DNA of 64,000 nucleotides from Zizania palustris (lineage: Eukaryota; Streptophyta; Magnoliopsida; Poales; Poaceae): the NCBI GenBank assembly GCA_019279435.1, contig JAAALK010000288.1, forward strand, positions 54,239,624-54,303,623. The letters are read 5' to 3'. Below are positions 22,154 to 34,170 of the stretch, one piece after another. The notes below the pieces were generated by a model. The model had not been told where the DNA came from. It was given only the letters and a program-made list of their open reading frames with translations, and did not search any database. A program made the position numbers and the translations under genes. Position 1 is the stretch's first letter; every line of letters starts with the position of its first letter.

Positions 22154-23153
22154 NNNNNNNNNNNNNNNNNNNNNNNNNNNNNNNNNNNNNNNNNNNNNNN
22201 NNNNNNNNNNNNNNNNNNNNNNNNNNNNNNNNNNNNNNNNNNNNNNNNNNNNNNNNNNNNNNNNNNNNNNNNNNNNNNNNNNNNNNNNNNNNNNNNNNNN
22301 NNNNNNNNNNNNNNNNNNNNNNNNNNNNNNNNNNNNNNNNNNNNNNNNNNNNNNNNNNNNNNNNNNNNNNNNNNNNNNNNNNNNNNNNNNNNNNNNNNNN
22401 NNNNNNNNNNNNNNNNNNNNNNNNNNNNNNNNNNNNNNNNNNNNNNNNNNNNNNNNNNNNNNNNNNNNNNNNNNNNNNNNNNNNNNNNNNNNNNNNNNNN
22501 NNNNNNNNNNNNNNNNNNNNNNNNNNNNNNNNNNNNNNNNNNNNNNNNNNNNNNNNNNNNNNNNNNNNNNNNNNNNNNNNNNNNNNNNNNNNNNNNNNNN
22601 NNNNNNNNNNNNNNNNNNNNNNNNNNNNNNNNNNNNNNNNNNNNNNNNNNNNNNNNNNNNNNNNNNNNNNNNNNNNNNNNNNNNNNNNNNNNNNNNNNNN
22701 NNNNNNNNNNNNNNNNNNNNNNNNNNNNNNNNNNNNNNNNNNNNNNNNNNNNNNNNNNNNNNNNNNNNNNNNNNNNNNNNNNNNNNNNNNNNNNNNNNNN
22801 NNNNNNNNNNNNNNNNNNNNNNNNNNNNNNNNNNNNNNNNNNNNNNNNNNNNNNNNNNNNNNNNNNNNNNNNNNNNNNNNNNNNNNNNNNNNNNNNNNNN
22901 NNNNNNNNNNNNNNNNNNNNNNNNNNNNNNNNNNNNNNNNNNNNNNNNNNNNNNNNNNNNNNNNNNNNNNNNNNNNNNNNNNNNNNNNNNNNNNNNNNNN
23001 NNNNNNNNNNNNNNNNNNNNNNNNNNNNNNNNNNNNNNNNNNNNNNNNNNNNNNNNNNNNNNNNNNNNNNNNNNNNNNNNNNNNNNNNNNNNNNNNNNNN
23101 NNNNNNNNNNNNNNNNNNNNNNNNNNNNNNNNNNNNNNNNNNNNNNNNNNNNN
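22154..23153. other. Assembly gap (1,000 N)
   Basis: Exactly 1,000 unknown bases, a typical placeholder size. The gag of Q lies on the left and the inner end of B's 3' LTR on the right, so the real missing sequence should hold Q's 5' half and most of B's LTR. Its length is unknown. Confidence 0.97.
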
Positions 23154-23397
23154 TGATCCTCCAGCATCAAGCTCCCCGCTCGACCCTCGATCATGCGCTG
23201 TCGACAATTGGTCAGCATCTCCTCCCCGCACATACAAGACAAGCCAAAACAAGATTGCGACGCACCACCGAAACCCTCGGCAGCCAAACCTCCATTTCAG
23301 ATCGAAACCCTCGATGCACTAAACCAACCTCAACCACTCAAACACTCATCCTTGTCAATCACTCATCATCCAGACCGAAACCACCCTTGGTTTCACA
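23154..23397 (-). repeat. 3' LTR of B, inner end only
   Basis: It matches 31009-31251 almost base for base and ends TTGGTTTCACA, followed by the purine tract (AGGGGGAGAT on the minus strand). The remainder lies in the N run. Confidence 0.88.
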
Positions 23398-24714
23398 ATC
23401 TCCCCCTGGATGAGTGCATTGATAACCCCAAAGCAAAGACATGATGAGGATTGCATGTTACGCGCACAAGTGACCATAAAAACCCATAAAAGAACAAAAC
23501 ATATCACTTGGTAAAATATCTCCCCTCTTGGGCAAAAACTCATGCAAAGCAAGGCAAAAGCATCAACTCATGCAAAGGGCAAAAACTCATGCGAAGCAAG
23601 GCAAAAGCATCAACTCATGCAAAGACAGACAAACGCATCAAAAGCCACATCATCTCAAGGCATGATAAAAACTCCCCCTTAACCAAGCAATCCAAGAGCC
23701 TCTAAAAGCATCATGTAGACCATTTCTACCCCTTTGACGATGCAGGAATCAAGGAGATAAAAAGATGCAAAGAGGGGAATGAGGGTAAAGCAGAGATGTG
23801 AGCTTCTGAAACATGAGCAGCTGCAATTACAGTACAAACAAGCATTCGCATTGAATATCATCTAAAAGTACTGTATGACAACCTCAAATGAATACCATCT
23901 AAACAAAAGGCATGAGCAAGCATTTTCAGATTTTAGTAAATAAAAGCATCACCGCTCAGACTAGTATACTAGACATGTCAAGGCATGAGATGCAAAAGCT
24001 AAACAAGCACACACTAGATAAGCGTATCCCACTTCAAGGTGCTTCAGCAAACATGATATGCAATGAATTTTAAATTTTTCAATTTTTTTGTGCCAGGGAT
24101 TATTTTTATGTCAACCTTATGCTAACCGACCATGCTAAGCCTAGGTTGGAACCATCAGAAGCTTAAAGCAATGGTCTCGACAAACACTACAACATCCCGG
24201 TTCTTACCAAAGTGCTATGGTAAGCCGTCCAGAACAAAGTAGTGCGACAAAGCAAACCCAGCTGGATCTTTTCAAATTTCAGCACACAACAACATGAATA
24301 TCATTCATTCCATTTTCATTTTCATTCATTTTTCATTTTCATTTTCATTCATTTTCATTTTCATTTTCATTTTCATTCATTTTTGATGAAATCAAGTTGC
24401 GTATTAGCATCCAAGTTAGAAAGGACCTAGCTATCAGGTGTATAAAAGATAGCAAAAGCACTCAACCCATTCAAGCTAGTTTCTAGACTAAGCAGTGATC
24501 ATTTTCAATTTTTCACAAATAAAAGTCATGCTCATGAAAATTATAAGATGGAAACATGCCAGGTACAGTCAATAGTATTAAAGACAATACTACAAAGGCA
24601 ATCAAAGCATGTACTTGTAAAAGCAATTAACCATATGACAGAAGCTCATGCAATGCTACATAACTCCTCCTCAAAACATGCTAGAATATCTGGGATGCTC
24701 AGTGAGATGGTGAG
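23398..24714 (-). other. 3' non-coding region of B with repeated polypurine tracts
   Basis: It starts with CTCCCCCTGGATG, and CTCCCC-type tracts recur near 23519 and 23668. A short repeat of CAACTCATGCAAAG units is at 23536-23625. The block 24092-24275 is the element-wide conserved segment. No coding potential. Confidence 0.7.
24297..24384. repeat. (TTTTCA)n microsatellite
   Basis: Runs of TTTTCATTTTCATTC follow the conserved block. A shorter version occurs at the same place in C (44070-44105). Confidence 0.85.
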
Positions 24715-27093
24715 TTAAAATTGTTTTGGAATCCAGTATCGCAAAACTCGAGAACCAGGCAAGGAAGTAGACTGACCATGCATAGGATATGAACCATGAA
24801 AAACATTGTGTGATCTACCTACCAAGCATGAACCTGGAAATCGACGAGGTCTCCTAACCTGTCGAGCATCAACGACTCTTACACGTGATCTATCACCATA
24901 TGGAGCATGGTGTACACCACGAGGGTCAAACTCACTCACAAACCCATGTGGAGCCTCAAAGTCATAGAAAGAATGATAACCACAATCATGCAAATCAAGT
25001 GAAGAATAATCATGAATGTTCAAAGAATGAGCACGACATTCATATTTCATGCGTCGATAACAAAAACCAATCAAATGACCTACACGATGACAATAAGCGC
25101 AATGAAAAACTTTCTTGGGTGTAGGTTTATAGGTTTCTGGCGCAAACCTCACAGTTTTCCTAGGTTTTTGCTTGGAGTTTGTCTTGAGTGGTGGAATGAT
25201 TATCTTTTTGGGTTGGGTAGGAGTTTTGGCTTTTTGTGGTGTGTCTAACTGGGCTCTTTCTTTCTCAAGGGGAGTAGGAAGAGTGAACACAGTTTGGCTT
25301 AGGGTATTAGATGAAGTCCTCTCATAACCTAACCCAAGAGCTAACCCTGCCCTGTTAGCACACATTTTTGTTTTAGCCAAAAGCAAATCCATTTTCCCTT
25401 TCCCCTCGGTGCATTTGTCTACCATGGAAAGTAGATAATCATTCTCACACTTAAGTTTTTCTACTTGCTCTCTAGCAAAGCTGAGTTGGTCCTTAAGGGT
25501 GATGCAGGTGGGGCACGTCGGCTGCACATCCTTAGAACACTCATCACTCTCCAATCTAGCCTTAAGCTCATCGATATGCTTATCTCTCAGACTAATGCTT
25601 TCAATCAGTAAAGTGCAGTTTAAACATTCATTGATGGCACAAGGACTAGACTCCACCACCAAAAGTTACTTCTGAACATTTTCAAGTTTTTCAATGATTT
25701 GAGCATGTATCAGTCACAACTGAGCAAGTTCATCCATAACGATAAGACAAGACTCACATTCAGCAATTTCAAACTCAGACTTCAACAAAGCAAGTTCAGT
25801 AGAAAGTGATTCAATTTTAAGCTTTAGTTCATTTCGTTCTTTAGCAGCAAGTTTAAGCAGTCTATCTTGTGAAATAATTGCATCATGTAATTCATCATTT
25901 TGAACAAGTAATTGGTCATGTGATAGACTAACCTCAGATGAGTCAGGCTCATCGCTGTTGAACTTATCATTGGTCACGAAGCAAAGGCCGTTGAAGTCCT
26001 TCGTATTTTCCTTCTTTTCTTCACACTTGTAAAATTCTTCTTCATCAGAGCTTGGCTCTTCACTCGAGGTGTTGTCGATGTCGCTGAGTGCAGCCACAAA
26101 AGCTCTAGCCATCCTTTTTTCCACTTTTCCTCTTTTACCTGTGAAGAAGGATTTTTTGTCTCTTTTCTAGTGTCTGAGTTCATGTTCATTCTTTGAGTTC
26201 AGTTTTGGGCAATTTGCTTTAATATGATTAAGATCACCGCACTCAAAACACCCTCGAAAGCCTCCTCTTCTTTGATCTCTTCTATCATTGTAGAACCTAG
26301 TGAACTTTTTGACTATAAGAGCAAGCTCTTCATCGTCCAATGTGTCCACTTGTTCTTTTGTGATAGAGACCAATGAAGACAAGGCAAAACCCCCAGATAA
26401 AGCACAAACTCCAGATACACTACCTCTAGATGAGGTGCCACTCCCAGGACTTGAAAACAAAGCAATCGAAGGCAACAAAGCTTTTCCAGCTCCTGGCCGA
26501 GACGCCTTGGCAATCTCGGTGGACTTAAGCTTACTAAAGAGTTCGTCACACGTCAATGTGTCAAAGCTTGCTGATTCTTCAATACTGGAGATCTTCACCT
26601 CCCATATTCTACGATCAAGAGCATAGAGAAGTTTGATCTCCCTATCATGGTCAGAGTAAGCCAAAGTCCCAGTGGCGCGCAAATTACTCACAATTCCATC
26701 AAAACGCGCAAACATGCCATCTATAGATTCGCTGGGGCCTTGCACGAACATTTGGTATTCTTGATTATACGTGCTCTGCCTCCTAGCCTTAATCTGCGAT
26801 GTGCCCTCATGAAAAGAACTCAAGGTTGTCCAGATTTCTCGTGTAGTCCGAAGGTGCTGGACCCTGTCAAACTCGTTGTGACTCAGACTGATAAAAAGAA
26901 TGTTTCTAGCCTTGCTATTACATTCATATTGTGCCTTCTCAGTCTCTGAGGTACGAGTGTCAGGAATCACATATTGGGATGCAACTATGTCCCAAATCGC
27001 ACTTCCTTGGCTAAGCAAATAAGCCTCCATGCACACCTTCCAATAAGCATAATCTCAACCACCAAACATTGGAATCTCTGAGTTCCTTTCCAT
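24715..27093 (-). pseudogene. Sirevirus gag of B
   Basis: A single frame runs from ATG 27093 (MERNSEIPMF) to the stop at 24715, 793 codons without an indel. The N-terminal half is a copia-type gag (UBN2/DUF4219-like): AYWKVCMEAYLLSQG, ARNILFISLS, REIWTTL, STYNQEYQMF, CDELFSKLKSTE. A zinc knuckle CFECGDLNHIKANC follows. The middle is a coiled coil with CESCLIVMDEL, CLNCTLLIESI and CPTCITLKDQL. A second knuckle, CAYCHRVGHLIGFC, is near the end. Four in-frame stops (27055-27057 TGA, 26167-26169 TAG, 25714-25716 TGA, 25666-25668 TAA) fit C-to-T from CGA, CAG, CGA and CAA. Gag forms the particle shell and binds the RNA; no pol follows. Confidence 0.87.
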
Positions 27094-27145
27094 GTCGCCA
27101 AAACAAGGATCACAAACCGGTTAAGGTCAACTGGTGATCTAGCTG

Positions 27146-27157
27146 GCTCTGATACCA
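27146..27157 (-). other. Primer-binding site of B
   Basis: The minus strand reads TGGTATCAGAGC, the complement of the initiator methionine tRNA 3' end, two bases inside the LTR. Confidence 0.92.
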
Positions 27158-27159
27158 AT

Positions 27160-30100
27160 TGTGGGATCAGAATGGCGACTAGAGGGGGGTGAATAGGCGC
27201 CTCAACAATTTCTCTCTAATATGATGGCCTGTTCAAAACACCCCAACGCAACTCTACAAAATTCAAATTTCAAGTCTGAATCAATCAATGCAAATCAGAG
27301 CAAAAACATGTTTCAAAAACTCAGTTCAGACTAAATCGGAGTTCGAACAGACGATCTGTATTGTCGGTACTTGAACCTCCGAAATACAGATACTATTTCG
27401 GCAAACAAACAGTCGACAGGAAGGTCTCGAACAATGTAACTCCGATAGGTTTCAGAGATTCAGAAAACTATTTAGAACATCAACTCTTCACTTTGATTCT
27501 GTTCTGACCAATATTACACAAATACCAACAGTAATTAAAAAACCACAGGAACAAAAGTTTCAGACCCAAGTACTGAATTCAAAACAACACAAACAGAAGT
27601 GAAACAAATCTGAAAACTGAGATTTAGACTGAGCTGCACTCAATCAGAGAGAACCAGGAAATTTCAGAGCCTTTGATTGAGATCTAAATTTGTGATTCAA
27701 CGAGCTACAATTCACATTCATGTTCTGAAAACATTACAATTCAACCACCAATGAAATCTGGAATGAACTCAGTTCAAAAACAGTTTTTCAGAATTAGAAT
27801 AGATCTGAGCAGAACTAATTGCTAGAATCAGAACAGAAAAACAGAAGTAGATCAGAAGTAAAAATAAACTGAACACAGTTGAGATTTCAGACAGCAGATC
27901 TGATCATGACCAAATTTTATTGGACCCTGAAGCAAACTTAAAGATAGAATTAGTTCTTAGACTAGCACAGCGCTGAGCTCTTTCAGTTCTCAGAACAACA
28001 GATGATATTTATTATAAAATCTTGATTACTCAATGATCTCATGAGAGGTTTGAACAAGGATTTAGTGAAATTTTAGAACATTGCTATATTCAAAACCATT
28101 CCTGTCATTGCTGAATAACAATATTAGAAAATCTGGCAAAAACCAGATGAGTAACAGGAAATAGTTTCAAATCAGATTCAGATTTCAAATTTGTCAAACC
28201 TACTAAAAGTCAGATAGCCTCAAAACTATTACATTTTTAAACAAAACACTCAACTAGAAAACATTACAGCCTGAAAGAAATAGATTAACTCTAAACAGAA
28301 TCATATATCAACTGTAGTGAAAGCATCATTCAAACTAAAACAGATTTTCTGAATTTAAACAGAGATTGCAGTGGAAATTTTTGATATACACTTAAGCAGA
28401 AGTTTCAAATAATAACTCAGGCTTGAACAAGGTATTGAAACAAATTTTGTAGACACAACAGATCAGATCAACCTTTTCAATTAACAAACCAGAACTGAAT
28501 TCTCAACCAAAACACTTTCAAACATTCTTCAAAATAGCAGCAGAGTCAACCATTCAATCATCATTCACCAAAGCTTCATAAACATGTACTAAACACCCAA
28601 CCAATCATCTGTAAATAATCTGATGAATCATGAAACAAGGAATTGAAAACAGAAGGTTTTTCTGAAACTTACAGATTTAATACCAGCTGACTCCCTTATG
28701 TTTTCTGTGATTATCCCTGAAAAGCTCTCCACCTCTTCAGATGATTTCTTGTGAAGAACTTGAAGTAAGTTCTCTTGATCAATTGCTCAAACCAGATTAG
28801 GAATACCAGCAATCAACTCACTCAGAAAAATCTCAGCTCAAATCTGTTCTGAGTATGCAGTGCAGCAATAACAGCAAACAAAATCTTGACACTCAATAGT
28901 GCTCTCGGATCATGAATAGTAATTGTAGAAGAGTAATCAAGAGAAGAGCTCCATCATCACATATTAGATGAATTGATGAACATATTTCAGAAGAGTAAAG
29001 TTTCAAGAAGGTAAAAAGCTCTCAGCACATATATTTTTCTGAATATTTCTAGCAAAAATGGTAGTCCATAGCAATTGAAATAAGAACCACAAATTTGAAA
29101 ATATCTGCACCAAGATACATTCACAAATTATTTTCTCAAGAAATAATCCAAGGATCAGCCTAAAGATTGAAGAACACTTAAAGAAACATTTCATCAAACA
29201 TGTATAGAGCTAAACCAAAAACTGAAACACTTTTCAAAATAATTTTTCAGTACTATGGTGCCTCCTTTGATCAGCAAAAAGATCAAGAATATTTTGTTTA
29301 AATCACATGAAAATTTCAAAAATGGATCATTCAAATCATGCACAACAAAAGATGTATAAACATCAACATCAACTTCTGCACTAGATTTACCAGAAATCGC
29401 AGCACAAAAACGAATTCAGCCACAGAATTGTACCTGCGTGGGAACAGAGATTTCCATGAACAGTGTTGTCGGTTTCACTTTATCTGATCCGAAAATTCCA
29501 TGCAAACACTATGATGAGGACATCACTTCACATGATACACACATGGAGCCTCCACCTACAATTCAACTACAAGGACCAATCACACGCGCCCGTGCCCGTC
29601 GCTTGAACCATGAGGTTAATTCGTTCCTTAGCAACTTTGATTATATTTGTTTGGATGGGATGCTACTGAATACTAGTGATATTTTGTTGCTTAGGAACAT
29701 GGGAGATGGAATAGGAGAGTTGGAGTTGAAGACGGAGCCGCACGGATGATTTGAAGTCAAGAATTCGCTGGTTCGGACTACATCGACCACCATTCACCAA
29801 AATGGGCATAACTTCCTCATACGAAGTCCGATTGGCGCGTTCTTGGACTTTTTGGAAAGCTGAGGAGAAGACGGATCTTTTGCCGTTGGTTTCACATCAT
29901 TTGGAGTCTCGAGTCGACCTGTGTATTTAAAACAGTACTGCGTGACAGAACTGGGCCGTGTTGGCCATAATTTGAGTCTGTGCGTCTTCTAGCCCACAGC
30001 CCAAGTCTGTTCCCCTTCCACAGGCCGCCGCCCTATATATTCTCACGCCAACCACTTCTAGGGTTAGGTTTTGCTTTGTTGCATCTACACTGTTGTGTTT

Positions 30101-31251
30101 AGATCCCGCCTCTTGCGCCGGACCGATTGGCTGCCGCATTGGCGTTTGTGAAACCTCAACTTATCTTCGTTTGTCTGTGATTTGGCATTCGATTTGTATC
30201 CTTCCTGTTCTTGCTTGTGTTCTTGGGTTCGCTTGCAGGAATTAGCCTTCGTGGCGAGGTCAATCGCGTTCTGCGTGGTTGATAACCAACGGAGACAGTG
30301 GTGTAACGATTGCAAGGTTTTGATCCGCCGGACCGGAGCCTTGGATCGCCAACGTCGAGATTCTCCACCAACCCAAGTTTATCCCTTACCTAGCGGAAGA
30401 TCGGGACCACTCCCCCATCACACTATTTCCCATCAAACTTGATTCAAAACGAATTTTTCTGTCATTTTTTCATTGCAAAATGGCTGTCTCAAGTGTTCCT
30501 TTGGCTGAGAGATTATGGGGATAATATCCTACCAACCCATGTTCTAAAAGTCCCCTATTTACTCATAACCCCCTAGTAATTTCAGAATTAACAATTCTGA
30601 AAATTACCCTTTGAGACCTAAAGTAAAAATTAGAAAAAACTCTCCTCTTAATATATTTTCAGAGTAGACCCACTCTAAAAAATATACCAAAAGGTTACAC
30701 TATAAAACTAAAAATTTTAAACTAATACAAGACACCTATTTATTGAATTAACAAAAACATTTAATATTTCGACGGTTTTCAGCAAAAACCGACAAAGCCT
30801 CTCAACCCTTCGACTCGTGACACCTCTTCGTGACTCCGAGCGCCAGCAAACCACTTCCGCTCTCGATCCCCTCGAGCCGCCTGAATGCTTGTCCTGGCCT
30901 CCCTCTCGCAAACCCAGTCGACACGCCGTCGCAGTCAGCCGTCTGTCCAAGTCTTGCTCGGTCTCTTTGTGCACTCTTGAGATCTTCTCCAACTTCGCCC
31001 GGCCTCCCTGATCCTCTGGCATCAAGCTCCCTACTCGACCCTCGATCACCCACCGTCGACAATTGGTCAGCATCTCCTCCCTACACATACAAGACAAGGC
31101 AAAACAAGAATGTGATGCACCACCGAAACCCTCGGCAGCCAAACCTCCATTTCACATCGAAACCCTCGATGCACTCAACTAACCTCAACCACTCAAACAC
31201 TCATCCTTGTCAATCACTCATCATCCAGACCGAAACCACCTTGGTTTCACA
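27160..31251 (-). repeat. 5' LTR of B, split by a solo LTR
   Basis: It starts TGTGGGATCAG with GGCGACTAGAGGGGGG, like other sirevirus LTRs here, and ends TTGGTTTCACA. Without the nested 914 bp it is about 3.18 kb. Unlike S, its body (27250-29500) is A-rich and free of TTCGAAG words. I see no gene in it. The last 480 bp (30770-31251) resemble C's LTR. It seems to have inserted into C's LTR; ATATT (31252-31256) would be the target copy. Confidence 0.78.
29512..30420 (+). mobile_element. Solo LTR with pol-like coding tail, copy 1
   Basis: A 909-bp sequence starting TGATGAGGACATCAC and ending CCCCCATCA, flanked by a perfect CACTA (29507-29511 and 30421-30425). It is the same unit as 47563-48472. 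The first 240 bp are open on the plus strand and encode a basic tail (ITRARARRLNHEV ... LLLRNMGD) like the end of some gypsy polyproteins. In CRM-type chromoviruses the pol frame runs into the 3' LTR, which would explain this. A TATA-like CTATATAT lies near 30033. It is inserted in the LTR of B. Confidence 0.85.
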
Positions 31252-32198
31252 ATATTAGGTACTCAATCAGATGTAAAAATATGTACAAAGAGTTAACAAA
31301 ATTCCTTCATCAGTTTCTGCAGATTTGTTCTTCAAAAGTTTTGTCCTCTTAAATCAAAACTCATGGTACCTTTACTTTTTGATTTCGTCTGTGATGAACA
31401 AAATTGGTAACCCTTGATTTAGTGAGGATCAACAAACCAGGAAATAACTAGAACAAATCATTTGAAAAGATCACCAAGTTCTGCAAGAACCATGCCATGT
31501 TTTTAATCTGAAAGTTTTTGAGGCTGAGTTCTTTTCCAGAACTGAGGTGTCACTTTTGGAGAGCAAAATATTCAAGAAGAAATAGCAGAAACTCGTTGCA
31601 AACTCCAAAAATGGAAAAATCAAACCATATACAACAAAAGTTGTATAAACATCACACACGAGTTCTTCAGAGAAATCATCAAGAAATGACTCACAAAAAT
31701 GAATCCAGAGTGACTGAGTTTATGTGCCAGAGACTTACTGAGCCATCGCCATCTACTATGCGTTTTTTAGATCATGAACAGGATGGTACAGAGGAGATTT
31801 AAAGCAGTAGAAATTGAAATAGTAGCTACAAAATAACCAACCAAAAAGAGGAATAAGCCCATGGCTATGAACCTCTATTTATAGGCTAGCCAAGGGGGAA
31901 CAATTCTGAAAAGAACCATCTAAAGTTTCTAAATTACATCAAGGTCCTATTCCTTTAATATAATTCTAGATTTTTTTTAAAAAATCCTGAAAAATATTAA
32001 AAGAGTACAATTACTATATACTATAACACAGAAATTAACTCTAATTTATTGAAATTAAAACATTTAAAGATGCGACGGTTTTCAGCAAAAACAGACAAAG
32101 CCTCCCCGATCGTCGACGCTCGTCGTCTGTCCGCAATCTTGACTACCAGCAAGTCTCTCCCGCTCTCGATCCCTCGAGCCACCTTGTCACTTGAACTG
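31252..32198 (-). repeat. Part of 3' LTR of Sirevirus C (left of S)
   Basis: A-rich sequence with short matches to B's LTR (for example ACAACAAAAGTTGTATAAACATC near 31631 against 29346), and then CGACGGTTTTCAGCAAAAAC shared with 30771. It continues without loss at 43010 once S and one AACTG are removed. I see no gene. The beginning of this LTR is missing to the left, where B inserted. Confidence 0.72.
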
Positions 32199-34170
32199 TG
32201 TTGGACCGGAAACGGCGACCAGGGGGGGTGAATGGGAGCTTTTAAAATTTCGGGCTAAAAACTTAGCCTTCGGTTCTGTTCTCTCTTCTGCGGAACAGGC
32301 TTCGAACACTACCTTCGAAGGTCTGGTTCGGAGGTACTTCGTCACCTTCGAACACAGGCTTCGGAGGGGCAAAAGTTCGAAGCCAAGAAGACTTCGCTCC
32401 ACTTACAACCCTCGAAAATCTACTCTGCTAAGTCAGTGCAGGCTCCGCACACAGGTGCTTCGAGCAGGCTTCGCACTTCACCCTTCGCAAGAGTGGACAG
32501 CCCTCTGTGGACTTCGACCAAGTACTTGGCGACAGCAACTGGTGCTGGGCTTCGTACGCGAAGGTCTACACGCACACACAACGGACCACGCTAAGGGCTT
32601 CGACACAAGAAGCACTACGGGAAAAGATCAGGGCTTCGCTAGTAAGCAGCGAGGTCTTGCCTCGTGTTACACAGAGCGACAGCACACTGACAAAACACAC
32701 CTCGCACGAAAAACAACCTTCGCCTCAACAGGCTTCGGCGCACTAAACTAGCGAAGTATGTAAATCGAGCTCAAGCAAAAAGCACAAGGCAACAGGGCTT
32801 CGCCGCTTGAACAAGGAACACTGAAAATGAACTCAGGATGTATTCAATCGAAGTGTGGCTATAGGAGCTCAACAGTAAATGCTCAAAGTGTTAAATGTTA
32901 CCTACCGAGCCCCATATTTATAGCCCACGGCTTCATCCTAAGGAAGTGACTACTTTACCCCTAGGGTTTACAACAGATTTGTCTCTACAGAACTAAGGGG
33001 TACAAAAGGTAGTCCACCTTTATTTTGGAGGCTTCTCTGTCAGCTGCAGAGGGGACAGTGTCAGCCTTTTTCAGAACAGACAGTGTCAGCCTTTACAGAG
33101 TTGACTTCTGGAACCTCCCTTCGCACGCGAGGGGTGCGGAAGCTTCGGCGAGAAGCCTGCAGCCTGTTGGCCTTCGCTCCGCCGAAGAAGACCTTCGATA
33201 CAGTGACGGTTTTGAGCCGAAGCCGTCAAAGCCCTTGGGCCTTCGCACCACCACCTCCGGAGTGGATCACCACGGCTTCGCAGCTACTCCGAGCTCGAAC
33301 ACCGTCCGTCCGTGTACCGAAGCCATGCATGGCCGAAGCACCACAAGTCATCCTCACTCCGAAGCCCACCTTCGGAGTACCACCCTTCGAAGTCCCTCCT
33401 TCGTCCAAGGCCTTCGCATGAAGCATTCCATGAGCACTCCGTCGCAGTGCCTCTTCCCGAGCACACTCCTCGACGAGCCTCACTTGGACCATGCCTTCGA
33501 TGCGCCTCGACTTCTGAGACCTTCGTCGGGCCACCTTCGAGTGTCTCCCTCCGGAGCACACTTCGAACACCTTGCCTCCGCAGAGGACTTGTACCACCAA
33601 CTCCGAAGTCACTCCATTCGGAGTACCTTCGAAGTGCCTCACCTCCGAGGACTTTGTCTCGGAGCACCTTCAGCCGGAGCCACGCTCCGCACTCTCTGCC
33701 TTCACCTGGCACGCCTCGACCCGAGGACCGACCCGGACCACCTTCGCAGCCACCGTGACGGAGCTCCCCGCTCCCTTGGCATCAAACCACCCGCTTGACC
33801 CAAGTTCACCTGGCTCGAACCCTGTCCGTCGCCTCCGAAGTCCCTGCGCACCACAGACAAACAGACAAGTGTATCCAGTACTCCGGAGACCTCTCCGGGT
33901 TAGCAGCCTCCGGCACACACTCCGGTGTACCGTCCAAAGTACCGAAGCCTTCGGTACGAACCCAGTCATCGCGTACTGCCGGACCCCTCCGACAGGTACA
34001 CTCCGCTGCAACAGCTGCAGCAAACACACACCGAACACCCTTCGGTGACACACCTCCGAACACCCTTCGGAGGACCACCTCCGAAGCCCCTCCGGAGGTA
34101 CCCTTCGAACAGAGGGTAAAAGCCTGTCAATCACTCATCACAAAACACCGAAACCACCCTTGGTTTCTCA
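32199..34170 (-). repeat. 3' LTR of S
   Basis: It starts TGTTGGACCGGAAACGGCG and ends TTGGTTTCTCA. It is loaded with CTTCGAAG, ACTCCGAAG and CTTCGGAGT words, mainly at 32260-32760 and 33110-34110. The minus-strand TATA box TATAAATATGG is at about 32914-32922. Long open frames on both strands (for example 33025-33798) are a result of this stop-poor composition and are not annotated as genes. Confidence 0.95.

Larger units (their letters stand above)
23154..31251 (-). mobile_element. Gag-only Sirevirus-type element B (no pol)
   Basis: The order on the minus strand is: LTR (27160-31251, with a nested solo LTR), primer site (27146-27157), gag (24715-27093), 1.3 kb of non-coding 3' region, and LTR end (23154-23397; the rest is in the gap). 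Gag is followed directly by the 3' non-coding region, with no protease, integrase, RT or RNase H. Compared with S, about 3.1 kb is missing, from just after gag to just before the end of pol. The conserved 3' block is kept. B is therefore a non-autonomous element that makes, or once made, gag only. Confidence 0.82.

Noticed and set aside
21780..23413. Long frames that cross the N run
   Set aside because: They consist of unknown residues and cannot support a gene.
33025..34134. Long open frames on both strands in the LTRs of S (also 41864-42973)
   Set aside because: Up to 257 codons, but open in several frames at once because TTCGAAG/CTCCGAAG words carry no stops. They lie in LTRs and have no recognisable domain.
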